A stretch of 64,000 nt of DNA from MWAR01 sp035388825 (lineage in GTDB: Bacteria; Muiribacteriota; Ozemobacteria; Ozemobacterales; Ozemobacteraceae), in contig DAOOQQ010000018.1 of assembly GCA_035388825.1 (NCBI GenBank), forward strand, positions 1-64,000. The letters are read 5' to 3'. Made by a program: the position numbers and the translations under genes. Below, one piece after another: positions 24,677 through 32,690 of this stretch (the first letter of the stretch is position 1; each line of letters opens with the position of its first letter). The notes under the pieces were generated by a model, which did not search any database, had not been told where the DNA came from, and saw nothing but the letters and a program-made list of their open reading frames with translations.

Positions 24677-25525
24677 TCACTTCACCCAGCAGGGGGTGCG
24701 GCCGGGAGCCAGGATCTTCACGTCGAGGCCGTTCGACCGGCAGACGTGCAGATGATCCGCATGCTCGTAGGCAAGGCCCGTGTTTTCCGGGGAAAGGCTG
24801 GGATACAGGCCGGTGACGATCGGCCGGGTGAGCTGGCGCGAGTTCAGGTCGATGTATTCGAGCTCGCTGGCACCGTGCCGGTCGGAGATGAACACGAGCT
24901 GCTTTGCATCCTTCGAGAAGCACGGGAACGACTCGTTCACGTCCTTGGTTTCGGTGACCCGGATGATGCCCTGGGCGAGGGTCGAGATCATGTACAGATC
25001 GTTCGTTCCGTCATTCGTCAGCACCGAGGCGGCGATCCAGTCCCCCTTCGGCGACCAGTCGGCGGCGGTGACGCGCAGATTCTGGGAGATCTTGATCGAG
25101 GTCTTCTTCTCGATGTCATAGGAATACAGCCCGGCCGCCTGATCACAGGTGGAGTACAGCAGATACTTGCCGTCGGGCGAGAAGCTTTCGAGGGCGCTTC
25201 CGTCGAGAATCTTGCGGATCTTGCTTCCGTCGCGGCTGAGCAGGTAGATCTCGGAGCTCATGTCCGGCAGTTTGTTGGTGAAGCCGATGCAATCGCCGGC
25301 CTCGCTGAGCTTCGGAAACACGATGTTCGAGTAAGCCGGGGTGATTCGCTCTTTGCGGGTGCCGTCTGGATTGATGAAGGCGAGATACGTCTTGCCGGTC
25401 TCGGAAGTGTCGACATACAGGATCCGGCCCTCGAGGGGCTGGGCGGCGGCGGCAAACAACTGCGGCACGGCGAGAACGATGACGGCCGTCAGAAGAACGG
25501 CGGCACTCACGAAAAGCCTCTTCAT
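24677..25525 (-). CDS. Secreted TolB-like beta-propeller protein
   Basis: The 282-residue protein has a signal peptide (LFVSAAVLLTAVIVLAVPQLFAAA) and repeated WD40-like/PD40 strands such as ILDGSALESFSPDGKYLLYSTCD, TAADWSPKGDWIAASVLTNDGTNDLYMIS and ESFPCFSKDAKQLVFISDRHGASELEYIDL. It resembles the propeller half of TolB but is shorter and lacks the TolB N-terminal domain. AGGAGG lies six bases upstream of the ATG. It follows the LysM gene in the same direction but a terminator lies between them. Confidence 0.82.
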   Translation of the reverse strand: MKRLFVSAAVLLTAVIVLAVPQLFAAAAQPLEGRILYVDTSETGKTYLAFINPDGTRKERITPAYSNIVFPKLSEAGDCIGFTNKLPDMSSEIYLLSRDGSKIRKILDGSALESFSPDGKYLLYSTCDQAAGLYSYDIEKKTSIKISQNLRVTAADWSPKGDWIAASVLTNDGTNDLYMISTLAQGIIRVTETKDVNESFPCFSKDAKQLVFISDRHGASELEYIDLNSRQLTRPIVTGLYPSLSPENTGLAYEHADHLHVCRSNGLDVKILAPGRTPCWVK

Positions 25526-25549
25526 GGAATTCCTCCTGTGTTGGTCGGG

Positions 25550-25576
25550 AAAAAAATCAGGCGGGGTTGCCCCCGC
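25550..25576 (-). terminator. Rho-independent terminator after the LysM gene
   Basis: On the minus strand GCGGGGGCAACCCCGC forms the stem and CTGATTTTTTT follows, a textbook intrinsic terminator. It lies between the LysM gene and the beta-propeller gene. Confidence 0.85.
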
Positions 25577-25602
25577 CCGAGAGTATATACGAATTTCCCA
25601 CC

Positions 25603-25618
25603 GAAGCCAATTGGCTTC
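25603..25618. terminator. Perfect 16-base palindrome at the LysM stop codon
   Basis: GAAGCCAATTGGCTTC is a perfect palindrome immediately after the LysM stop. It may be an RNA 3' hairpin stabilising the transcript ahead of the true terminator. Confidence 0.5.
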
Positions 25619-27166
25619 TCAGATTTTGAACAGCGTCCGGAGAGGCTCGAACTGGTCGACGAGCTTCTGGTTGTCCTTGTTCCGCTCCTCGATATCCTTG
25701 ATGGTCTTGATCAGGTCCTGAACCTGGGACGCATTGTCGGAGTTGTTCTTGTCCAGCTTGTTCAGCTTGTCCTGCGCTTCCTTGAGCCGCGGGCCGTCCG
25801 TCTTGATCGCGGCAGCGGCGGCATCGGCCTTGGCCTTGGCATCGCCGTAGACCCCCTTGAACTCACCGTAGGCGTCGGCAAGGCGCTTGCGGGCCTGCTG
25901 CACCTTTTCGGCCGAGGACTTGATGTCGTCGTCGAAGGGGTTCCAGCCACGGTTGGTCACGTCGCCGGCCTTCACGTTCTTCTCGTAGGCGGTCTGGGCG
26001 GCCTTGAGCTCCCGCTGCAGATCGACGAGGTTCTTGAGCCCCGTGAACTTGAAGAAGGGGGAGTCCTTGAAGAAGGTCGGGGGCAGAACCTTCATGCCGG
26101 AGCGTAGCGCGCTGTGATACTCGCTGCTCTTGCCCGTGAGATCCTGCATGCCGAGAGCGCTCAGCTCCTTTTCGAACTGGGACTTGGCACTGGCTTCGGC
26201 TTCTTTCTGGGCCTTCTCTTCGGCAGCCTTCTTCTCGGCGGCTTTTTTCTCTTCGGCCGCCTTCTTCTCGGCAGCAGCCTTTTCCTCGGCGGCCTTCTTC
26301 TCGGCCGCGGCCTTTTCATCCGTCTTCTTGTCGGCATCGGCCTTGGGCTCGGTCGTTCCGCCGCGCTTGACGAGCTTCACCTTGCCCTTCTCGATCGCCC
26401 ACACGTAGCCCTCGGGGGGATTGAGCCCCATCCACTCGGCATCGGTGAGCAGCTTATTGTCGATCATCATGCGGACGGATTCAGCCGTGAGCGCCGTCAC
26501 CATCTTGCCCTTTGAGGCGAGAATGCGGTTCAGGCCGTCGATCGCCTTCTGGAGCCGGGCGATTTTCTGCTCGGTTGTCCACTCGGGAACATTCACCGCC
26601 GGCTTGGCGGGTTCTTTTTCTTTTTCCTTGTCGGCCTTCGGGGCATCGGATTCCTTGCCCTTCTCGGTTTCCTTGGCGGACTGGCCGGGCGTGGTCTCCG
26701 GCTTCGAATCAGGCTTGGTGGCCTTCTGCGGGATCTCGATGGTGAGCTCCCAGCCGTCGATGATCAGATCGGGATTCTTCGCCAGCGACGGGTATTTCGC
26801 CTTATTGGCAGCAACGATCTCGGGATAGCGGTTTCCATCACCGAGATACTTCTCGGCATAGGCCCACAGAGTATCGCCCGGAGCGACGGTCACCTTGACC
26901 ACCTGCTTCTTGGCCTCTTCTTCCTTTTTGGGTTCATCTTTTTTGGGCTCTTCGGCCTTCGCGGCAGCCGGCGCCTGGGCTGCCTGAGCAGCCGCCGGCG
27001 TGACGATCGCGTCGGTATCGGCCGACACCTTGCCGTTATCCGATCCGGTGTCGTCCTGGACCGAGACGGTTCCGCCGGTGACAGGGTTCACCACCTCGGC
27101 AGACCAGACCTGGCCGCACAGAAGGCCACAGAAAACCATCACGACGAGAGGGGAGATTCGTTTCAT
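25619..27166 (-). CDS. Secreted LysM protein with Lys/Glu/Ala-rich coiled coil
   Basis: The 515-residue protein has a signal peptide (LVVMVFCGLLCGQVWSA), an Ala/Lys/Glu linker, a LysM domain at about 90-146 (VTVAPGDTLWAYAEKYLGDGNRYPEIVAANK), a second charged linker, and a long AEKKAAEEK-type repeat at about 285-330 followed by a helical C-terminal region. It should bind peptidoglycan in the periplasm and span some distance by its coiled coil. The repetitive Lys/Glu region uses AAG/GAG codons. A TATAAT (27208-27213) lies 42 bases upstream. Confidence 0.85.
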   Translation of the reverse strand: MKRISPLVVMVFCGLLCGQVWSAEVVNPVTGGTVSVQDDTGSDNGKVSADTDAIVTPAAAQAAQAPAAAKAEEPKKDEPKKEEEAKKQVVKVTVAPGDTLWAYAEKYLGDGNRYPEIVAANKAKYPSLAKNPDLIIDGWELTIEIPQKATKPDSKPETTPGQSAKETEKGKESDAPKADKEKEKEPAKPAVNVPEWTTEQKIARLQKAIDGLNRILASKGKMVTALTAESVRMMIDNKLLTDAEWMGLNPPEGYVWAIEKGKVKLVKRGGTTEPKADADKKTDEKAAAEKKAAEEKAAAEKKAAEEKKAAEKKAAEEKAQKEAEASAKSQFEKELSALGMQDLTGKSSEYHSALRSGMKVLPPTFFKDSPFFKFTGLKNLVDLQRELKAAQTAYEKNVKAGDVTNRGWNPFDDDIKSSAEKVQQARKRLADAYGEFKGVYGDAKAKADAAAAAIKTDGPRLKEAQDKLNKLDKNNSDNASQVQDLIKTIKDIEERNKDNQKLVDQFEPLRTLFKI

Positions 27167-27207
27167 ACGTGCATTACCTCGCTCTTCTCGGATTACATTG
27201 TGTACCG

Positions 27208-27213
27208 ATTATA
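27208..27213 (-). promoter_or_regulatory. -10 box of the LysM gene
   Basis: TATAAT on the minus strand, 41 bases before the ATG at 27166; no good -35 is seen. The 227-base gap to the next gene holds this and the divergent promoter at 27318-27346. Confidence 0.45.
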
Positions 27214-27317
27214 CCCATATTTACGGGTGACCGGGGGGAAAAGTTTTCATTTTTCTCCGACCCCGGCGCCATACCTTGTTCCAATCTGCGCTTCGCGGAA
27301 GAAAGGCATCTGGGGGT

Positions 27318-27346
27318 TTGGCGGTCGAAACAGGGTGTGGTATCCT
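27318..27346 (+). promoter_or_regulatory. Promoter of the 27395-28914 operon
   Basis: TTGGCG (27318-27323), 17-base spacer, TATCCT (27341-27346). The predicted leader of about 42 bases includes GGAGG (27376-27380). Confidence 0.65.
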
Positions 27347-27394
27347 TTGGCGAATCCCCTGGAAGCACAAGGAACGGAGGCAACGACAAAACAT

Positions 27395-27817
27395 ATGTGG
27401 CCGAAATGGTTGAGAGGGTTGGTTACGATCTGGGTCGCCTGGGACAGCCATGCCCGCAAGGGGCCCGGCATCTTCTGGACGGCCGTGGTCTTCATCCTCG
27501 GGCCGCTGCTGATCCCGTTCTACCTCGCCGCCCGCCCCCTCCTGGCCGGGGAAACGCGGCGCGGCTCCTTCTGGTGGAACGCGCTCTGGAACTTCGAACG
27601 CCTCTTCGCGGCCCTGGCGGCCCTGGCCGGCTTCGCCGTCTGCGCCCAGAATCTCCAGGTGGCCGAAACGAAGGATCTCGCCGTCGTGAAGCGCGCCGAA
27701 ATCAAGGCCGGCACGCTCGCCGGGCTGTTCGCCACCCTCGCCCTGCTGTTCATCGAGCGCGTCGGGATGGATGCCCTCAAGTCGAGCATGGAACGCGATC
27801 TTCCCCGGGAATCATGA
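27395..27817 (+). CDS. Small membrane protein, function unknown
   Basis: The 140-residue protein has two or three hydrophobic helices (GIFWTAVVFILGPLLIPFYLAARPLLAG; LFAALAALAGFAVCAQ; AGTLAGLFATLALLFIERVG). I do not recognise a family. The ATG at 27395 is the first in frame after the promoter, although GGAGG is rather far upstream (14 bases). Its stop overlaps the start of the hydrolase gene (ATGA), so the two are coupled. Confidence 0.65.
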   Translation: MWPKWLRGLVTIWVAWDSHARKGPGIFWTAVVFILGPLLIPFYLAARPLLAGETRRGSFWWNALWNFERLFAALAALAGFAVCAQNLQVAETKDLAVVKRAEIKAGTLAGLFATLALLFIERVGMDALKSSMERDLPRES

Positions 27818-28914
27818 CCGGCTCGGCCGAACGGCACCGCGTCGCCCTCATTCTCCCGGATATCCGAGGCTGGTCGGTGCTGCTGTATCTGCTGCTCACG
27901 CTCGCCCCGCTCGGGGCGGCTGTGACTCTCCCCACAGGTCCGGAACAGCCCGCCACGGGCCCGGGCGGCAAGGCGTATCCTCACGCCGGGTTCCGCATCA
28001 CTCAGCTCGGGGTCTCGGAAGAACGGTTCGTGATCTACGAACCTGCCGATCCCGCCCCCGCAAGCGCGCCGCTGATCGTGTTCCTGCACGGCTGGCTCGC
28101 CTCGGATCCGGGCTACTATATCGGGTGGATCGAGCACCTCTGCCGGCGCGGCAACACCGTCGTCTTCCCGTTCTATCAGGGAAGCGGCGCTCATGCCTCG
28201 GAATACACCGCCAATGCCGTCCGCAGCGTCAAGGAAGCGATCACGGTGCTCTACGGGGGGGGCCACGTCGAGCCCGACCGCGACCGGGTCGCGATCGTCG
28301 GCCACGAGTGCGGCGGGGTCATCGCGATGAACATCGCCGCGGCGGCGAAGTATTTCAAGCTTCCCCGGCCCGGCGCCGTCCTGGTGCTCCATCCCTCCCG
28401 ACAGGGCGGCATGGGAGCCAATCTCAACCTCGATCTCTATGACCTCTCGGGCATCAAGCCCGGAACCCTGCTGCTCATCGCCGTCGGCGACGAGGTCGGG
28501 GCATCGGTCCAGGAGACGGCCCGCGAGTTGTTCTATGCCGCCGACGCGATTCCCTCGACGGACAAGAACTTCCTCACCTACCGTTCCGACATCCGCGGCA
28601 CGCCGGCCCTCGTGGCCGACAGCGCCTCGGTCTACACCCCCCGGGAACCCCGCTATGAGCGGCTCATCGAGCAGCGCCGGTGGGAGTTCATCCGGCTGAA
28701 CCGCCAGACCCGGCTCGCGCGCTTCATCCGATGCATGGGCAACGACGCGATGGACTGGCTCGGCAACTTCCGTCTTCTCGATGCCCTGTGCCATGCGGCC
28801 TGGACCGGCCGCGACCGGCATCTCATCCTCGGGGACGGCGAAGCCGTGCGGTTCATGGGCGTCTGGAGCGACGGCCGCCGCATCGACGGCCCTCTCGCCA
28901 CGAACCGCCCATGA
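27814..28914 (+). CDS. Secreted alpha/beta-hydrolase-fold protein with altered nucleophile elbow
   Basis: The 366-residue protein has a membrane/signal segment (SVLLYLLLTLAPLGAAV), the oxyanion region PLIVFLHGWLASDPGYY and a nucleophile elbow VAIVGHECGGVIAMNIAAA. In active relatives the elbow reads GHSxGG; here Ser is Glu165, followed by Cys166. The fold is otherwise intact, so the protein may be non-catalytic or use an unusual residue. It is coupled to the small membrane protein upstream. The C-terminal third (from about 280) does not recall a known domain. Confidence 0.75.
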   Translation: MTGSAERHRVALILPDIRGWSVLLYLLLTLAPLGAAVTLPTGPEQPATGPGGKAYPHAGFRITQLGVSEERFVIYEPADPAPASAPLIVFLHGWLASDPGYYIGWIEHLCRRGNTVVFPFYQGSGAHASEYTANAVRSVKEAITVLYGGGHVEPDRDRVAIVGHECGGVIAMNIAAAAKYFKLPRPGAVLVLHPSRQGGMGANLNLDLYDLSGIKPGTLLLIAVGDEVGASVQETARELFYAADAIPSTDKNFLTYRSDIRGTPALVADSASVYTPREPRYERLIEQRRWEFIRLNRQTRLARFIRCMGNDAMDWLGNFRLLDALCHAAWTGRDRHLILGDGEAVRFMGVWSDGRRIDGPLATNRP

Positions 28915-28931
28915 TCTTCCGGAGGTAGGGA

Positions 28932-29510
28932 ATGAAGCCACACGCATTTTTTATCGTTATTGGTATCATATCGCTTGCTTTATCATTCACCCTCCCCGCG
29001 CAAGCGGCCGGCGAGCTCGCTCTCACCGAGGAGATGCTCACGCGGTATCTGGCGGTCTATGACGCCCTCGTGGCCACCAGCCCGGAAACGGCCGCCCGGT
29101 TGTTCCGAAACGATGTCCCCGCGGCCGGCACGCCCGAAGCGGAGCTGGCGGATCGCGCGGTGCGGGAGGCGGGATTCACCAGCCAGAGCGAGTTTTCGGC
29201 GGCGGATGTCGTCATCGGCACGGCCTGGCTCCAGATGACCGCCCAGGAGATGGCAGAGTCCGCCGAAGCGAAAAAACAGGAGGCCATCGAGACGCTCGAA
29301 TCGACGCTCGAGGAAGCCAGCCTCCGGAGCGACCAGCGGGCCGAGCTCGAACTGGCGCTCGAACGGCTCCGCGCCGGTGACGAGCCCGCCCGGACCGCCA
29401 CGGACACGGATCTCATCGATGCAGCCGGAATCGAGCTGCTTCGCCGGTACCGCGACCGGCTTCAGCCGGTCATGCAGCAGAATACCGCCGCCTCCGTCAC
29501 GGGATTCTGA
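28932..29510 (+). CDS. Secreted helical protein, function unknown
   Basis: The 192-residue protein has a signal peptide (FFIVIGIISLALSFTLPAQA) and a mostly helical, Glu/Ala-rich mature part (AESAEAKKQEAIETLESTLEEASLRSDQ) with no family I recognise. GGAGG lies seven bases before the ATG, 17 bases after the hydrolase gene, so it may be the third gene of that operon. The signal peptide is encoded by an A/T-rich run. Its 3' end overlaps the convergent APP1 gene by 14 bases. Confidence 0.7.
   Translation: MKPHAFFIVIGIISLALSFTLPAQAAGELALTEEMLTRYLAVYDALVATSPETAARLFRNDVPAAGTPEAELADRAVREAGFTSQSEFSAADVVIGTAWLQMTAQEMAESAEAKKQEAIETLESTLEEASLRSDQRAELELALERLRAGDEPARTATDTDLIDAAGIELLRRYRDRLQPVMQQNTAASVTGF
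28945..28990 (+). other. A/T-rich island encoding a signal peptide
   Basis: Codons TTT TTT ATC GTT ATT GGT ATC ATA TCG CTT GCT TTA TCA TTC lie in a row, with TTA, ATA, GTT and CTT that are rare nearby. No strong dyad. It lies within the first 25 codons. Confidence 0.5.
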
Positions 29511-30468
29511 CCCCCAGCGAAGCGAGGCCGGCACGCAACTCCGCCGGCTCCCGCCACAGGAGCAGCGGAATCCCGTTCGCCGCGGCCTCTCTCCGGATGC
29601 GCGTTTCCCGAGCCGCCTCCCAGCCGTCGATGAGCCGGATGACGATGCCTTTGGCGTCGGCCAGGCGCCGGCTGGCGAAGGCCAGGTAGATCTCGGGATC
29701 CCGTTCGCCGCTGTCGCCCAGCAACAGCATCGGCACGCCCCGGAAGATGGCCGCCAGCCGCTCCAGCCACGCCGTCTTGTGGGCGATCGTCAGCTCCGCC
29801 GTGCCGCTGATCCCGTCGCCCGTGATCAGCAGGCCGGGCGGGAATCCCTGCCGTGTCAGGAACGCGGCGATGAACCGCTCCATGGCGGCCGGCGAGGCGC
29901 TGAGATAGACGAACGCTCCCGCTTCGCCCACGGCTTTCTGTATATATCGATATATTTCCGGCGTGCCGACCACCGGCCGGCGGCCGGGGACGCTCCGCAG
30001 AAGAGAGTTCCAGACGAGGTTCAGCCGCTTCGTCACCTGGGAGACCAGGACGGTGTCGTCGATGTCGCTGATGATGAGCAGGGTGGCCGTTGCCGGCACC
30101 GGCTGGCGGATCCGCCGAAGCTCCGCGCCCCCCGACGCCGTGTCGGCGACCACCGCCACCATCTCGGTCCCCGGCGGCCGCACGAACTCGACCCGGAAGG
30201 CTCCCCGCGCGTCGAGGCCCAGGCGCCGCGTCTCGGAGCCCACCGTGACGAGAATCTCCGAGCCCGAGGCAGGTCGGCTCAGCAGGCCCCGCAGACGGTC
30301 ACGCCGGGCCGTTCCCTCCCGCGTGCGGCCTTTCCTGACCAGCCCTTCGGCGACCAGCCGGTCGGACCGTTCCCCCGGAAGCAGGCGCAGCGACGGACAG
30401 TCGAGTCCGAACGCGGCAACCGCCATGACCAGCCAGGCCGCGAGAAAGCCCATCCCGCGCAAACGCAT
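29497..30468 (-). CDS. APP1-like phosphatidate phosphatase domain protein (DUF2183), secreted
   Basis: The 323-residue protein has a signal peptide and the HAD-like phosphatase motifs of the APP1 family: LLIISDIDDTVLVSQVT (Asp135, Asp137), FVYLSASP, and LLLGDSGERDPEIY. Family members dephosphorylate phosphatidate or related substrates. The ATG at 30468 is chosen for the GGAGGAG just upstream; longer forms run into the divergent gene. An A/T palindrome sits at 29942-29955 within EIYRYIQK. Confidence 0.85.
   Translation of the reverse strand: MRLRGMGFLAAWLVMAVAAFGLDCPSLRLLPGERSDRLVAEGLVRKGRTREGTARRDRLRGLLSRPASGSEILVTVGSETRRLGLDARGAFRVEFVRPPGTEMVAVVADTASGGAELRRIRQPVPATATLLIISDIDDTVLVSQVTKRLNLVWNSLLRSVPGRRPVVGTPEIYRYIQKAVGEAGAFVYLSASPAAMERFIAAFLTRQGFPPGLLITGDGISGTAELTIAHKTAWLERLAAIFRGVPMLLLGDSGERDPEIYLAFASRRLADAKGIVIRLIDGWEAARETRIRREAAANGIPLLLWREPAELRAGLASLGVRIP
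29936..29958. other. Perfect 14-base A/T palindrome inside the APP1 gene
   Basis: ATATATCGATATAT (29942-29955) is a perfect palindrome. The coding strand reads GAA ATA TAT CGA TAT ATA CAG, with two ATA codons. Confidence 0.7.
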
Positions 30469-30564
30469 CCGCTCCTCCCGTTTCCCCCGTGAATTTTCCC
30501 CTCTCAGCTTCGCACGGGTCCGACGAACTGGCAAGCCCGCCTTCCCATCCGGGGCGGATTGCGA

Positions 30565-30570
30565 TAGAAT
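30565..30570 (+). promoter_or_regulatory. -10 box just before the M48 gene
   Basis: TAGAAT lies seven bases before the ATG at 30578, the spacing expected of a leaderless transcript. The -35 region is not clear. An ATG at 30569 overlaps the box and is therefore unlikely to be the start. Confidence 0.45.
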
Positions 30571-30577
30571 GGCGCGC

Positions 30578-32629
30578 ATGCGAAACACCCTCCTGATCCT
30601 GATGCCGGTGCTTGCCCTGTTCATCGTCGTCGCAGGCTGGGGCGGCACCGTGCCGCCCGCCGGCTTCCCGACGGCCGATCAGCTCGACGCCCTGCTCCAG
30701 CAGAAGCGGCCCGCCGAGATCCACGACACGCTGACCGGCCTCCTCCACACCCCCACGCTGTCCGGCGATGCGCTGCGCGCCCTCCTCAACGCCCTCGACG
30801 AGATCGAACGGCGGCCCGACACCCAGCGCCGCCGGGAAGCCGTCGAAACCTACCGGGCCTGGCTGCTCGCGGTTCACGGCCATGACTCCACCGCCCTCGC
30901 GATCGTCCGCCGCCTCGCCAGTGACCCGGTCCCCCTTTCGACCGCCCTCCAGGCCGATCTCGCGATGCTCGAGGCCACCATCGAACAGCGCGCCGGCAAC
31001 GCATCAGCCGCCGCCGCCGCCGTCGCCCGCCTCTCCGGCATCGATCCCGTCGCCGCCCAGCAGCTTCAGGAACGCCTGGCAGACCTCACGCCCGCTCCCA
31101 CGAAGCGTTCGACCTCGACCTGGCTCCTCGCCCTCGTGCTTTGGCTCGCCCTCCTGGTCACACCGGCCCTCGTCATGGAGCGCGAACGCCGCCTCTGGCT
31201 GGCGCGGTTCCCGGCCGGCCAGGACCGTGCCGCCCCCTACAACGCCCTCCGCCGCTCCCCCCTCAGCGTCCTGCTCGCCACGGCAGGCGGAATGCTGGTT
31301 CTCACCCTGGGCCTGCCCCGGCGTCTCGGCATCGGCCACGACCTGGCCTGCGCGATCGTCCACTGGCTGGTCTCCTACACCCTTGCCCTGATCCCCGTTC
31401 ACAAGCTGGATCGCGAAGTCCGCAACGCCCTCTGGCCGCTCGACGGCTTCCTCTCGGCCATTTTCCGCCTCCATCTCCTCCGGGCCCTTCCCTATGCGGC
31501 TCCTCTCGCAGCCGTTCTGGTCCTTCGCCGCATGGCCATCGCCCTTCCCTGGTGGGGCATCCACGCTCCCTGGGCCCCGGCCCTGGCCTTCGCTGCCCTG
31601 TCCGCCGCCGTCCTCCTCGTCATGCCTCTCGCCCTGCCCGCCCTGATGGGCATGCGACGCATCCAGGCCGAGACTCTGCCGCGGCGCATCCGCGACCTGC
31701 CCGTGACGTTCTACCGCTGGAATCTCTTTGGAAGCGGCATCGCGAATGCCGTTTCCTTCGGGTATCTCCGCTCGACCCATGCCGTCGCGTTCACCGGCGA
31801 TCTGCTCGACCAGTCGCCCGCCGATGATCTCGTGGCCGTGACGACGCATGAAGAAGCGCACCTGGTCCGGGAACACCTGTTCCTCTACTTTCTCGCGATG
31901 GTGAACCTGGCCCTTCTCGTCGGCTGCTGGGCCGCGTTGCACCCGGTCACGGCGGAACGCCTGCTGATCTTCGGCCCGACCGTCATGCAGGGGGTGGTCC
32001 TGATCCTGCTCTGGATCCTCGCCAATCGCCTGTTTGCGGCCATGGGCCGGCGGTTCGAGTTCGAGGCCGACGCCTTCGCCGCCGAGCGGACCGGCCGCGA
32101 AGCCTACATCGCCGTCCTCAACCGGCTCACCCGCGCCAACTTCATGCCCGTCCGGGTTCGCGAGGGTGAAGAGGCTTCGGGCATCCACCCTTCGCTCGCG
32201 GAACGGCGACGCGCCCTGCGTTCCCGAGACGGCACCGTCTTCGAGCCCCATGGCCCGCCGCCTGCCGAGCTGATCCTGTCGTTGTGGAGAAGTCGTCTGG
32301 CCCTCGAGTGGAGCCGGGGCGAAACCGAGGCCATCCACCTCTGTGCCCTCGACGATGACCCGCCCGATGGCGCATCCCTCGTCACCCGCCTCCAGTGCGT
32401 GGCGCGTCGCCAGGCGGCCTTCGGGGCCGAGTGCCTGGTGCCGCCCGACGGAACCGCCCTCGAGGTGATCGATTGCGCCCAGAAAGCGATCGTGAAAACT
32501 GCCGAACCCCCGATTCCTTCCGACCGTGTCTGCGCCCTGTGCAGCGGCGGCATGCGCGAAGCCCTCACCCCGGACCCCCTCACCTGGAGCGGAACGCCGA
32601 CGGGCTGTCGCCTCAGCCGGAACGCCTGA
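30578..32629 (+). CDS. Membrane M48-type zinc metalloprotease
   Basis: The 683-residue protein has an N-terminal membrane segment, a helical region (about 35-170), several transmembrane helices (about 180-350 and 435-485) and the catalytic zinc site VTTHEEAHLVREH (HEEAH at 424-428) with the third ligand in FEFEADAFAAERTG (about 494-498). The C-terminal part has CALC (about 655) of unknown use. Such enzymes cut membrane or envelope proteins, as HtpX does. It is divergent from the APP1 gene and ends at a strong convergent terminator. Confidence 0.85.
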   Translation: MRNTLLILMPVLALFIVVAGWGGTVPPAGFPTADQLDALLQQKRPAEIHDTLTGLLHTPTLSGDALRALLNALDEIERRPDTQRRREAVETYRAWLLAVHGHDSTALAIVRRLASDPVPLSTALQADLAMLEATIEQRAGNASAAAAAVARLSGIDPVAAQQLQERLADLTPAPTKRSTSTWLLALVLWLALLVTPALVMERERRLWLARFPAGQDRAAPYNALRRSPLSVLLATAGGMLVLTLGLPRRLGIGHDLACAIVHWLVSYTLALIPVHKLDREVRNALWPLDGFLSAIFRLHLLRALPYAAPLAAVLVLRRMAIALPWWGIHAPWAPALAFAALSAAVLLVMPLALPALMGMRRIQAETLPRRIRDLPVTFYRWNLFGSGIANAVSFGYLRSTHAVAFTGDLLDQSPADDLVAVTTHEEAHLVREHLFLYFLAMVNLALLVGCWAALHPVTAERLLIFGPTVMQGVVLILLWILANRLFAAMGRRFEFEADAFAAERTGREAYIAVLNRLTRANFMPVRVREGEEASGIHPSLAERRRALRSRDGTVFEPHGPPPAELILSLWRSRLALEWSRGETEAIHLCALDDDPPDGASLVTRLQCVARRQAAFGAECLVPPDGTALEVIDCAQKAIVKTAEPPIPSDRVCALCSGGMREALTPDPLTWSGTPTGCRLSRNA

Positions 32630-32643
32630 TCCCCGGAAACGCC

Positions 32644-32676
32644 AAAGCCGGCAGGGGCATCGCCCCTGCCGGCTTT
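32644..32676. terminator. Bidirectional terminator between M48 and ddl genes
   Basis: AAAGCCGGCAGGGGC and GCCCCTGCCGGCTTT form a perfect 15-bp stem with an ATC loop between two convergent genes; A- and T-runs at both ends suit termination in both directions. Confidence 0.88.
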
Positions 32677-32690
32677 GTGGATTCACGCCC

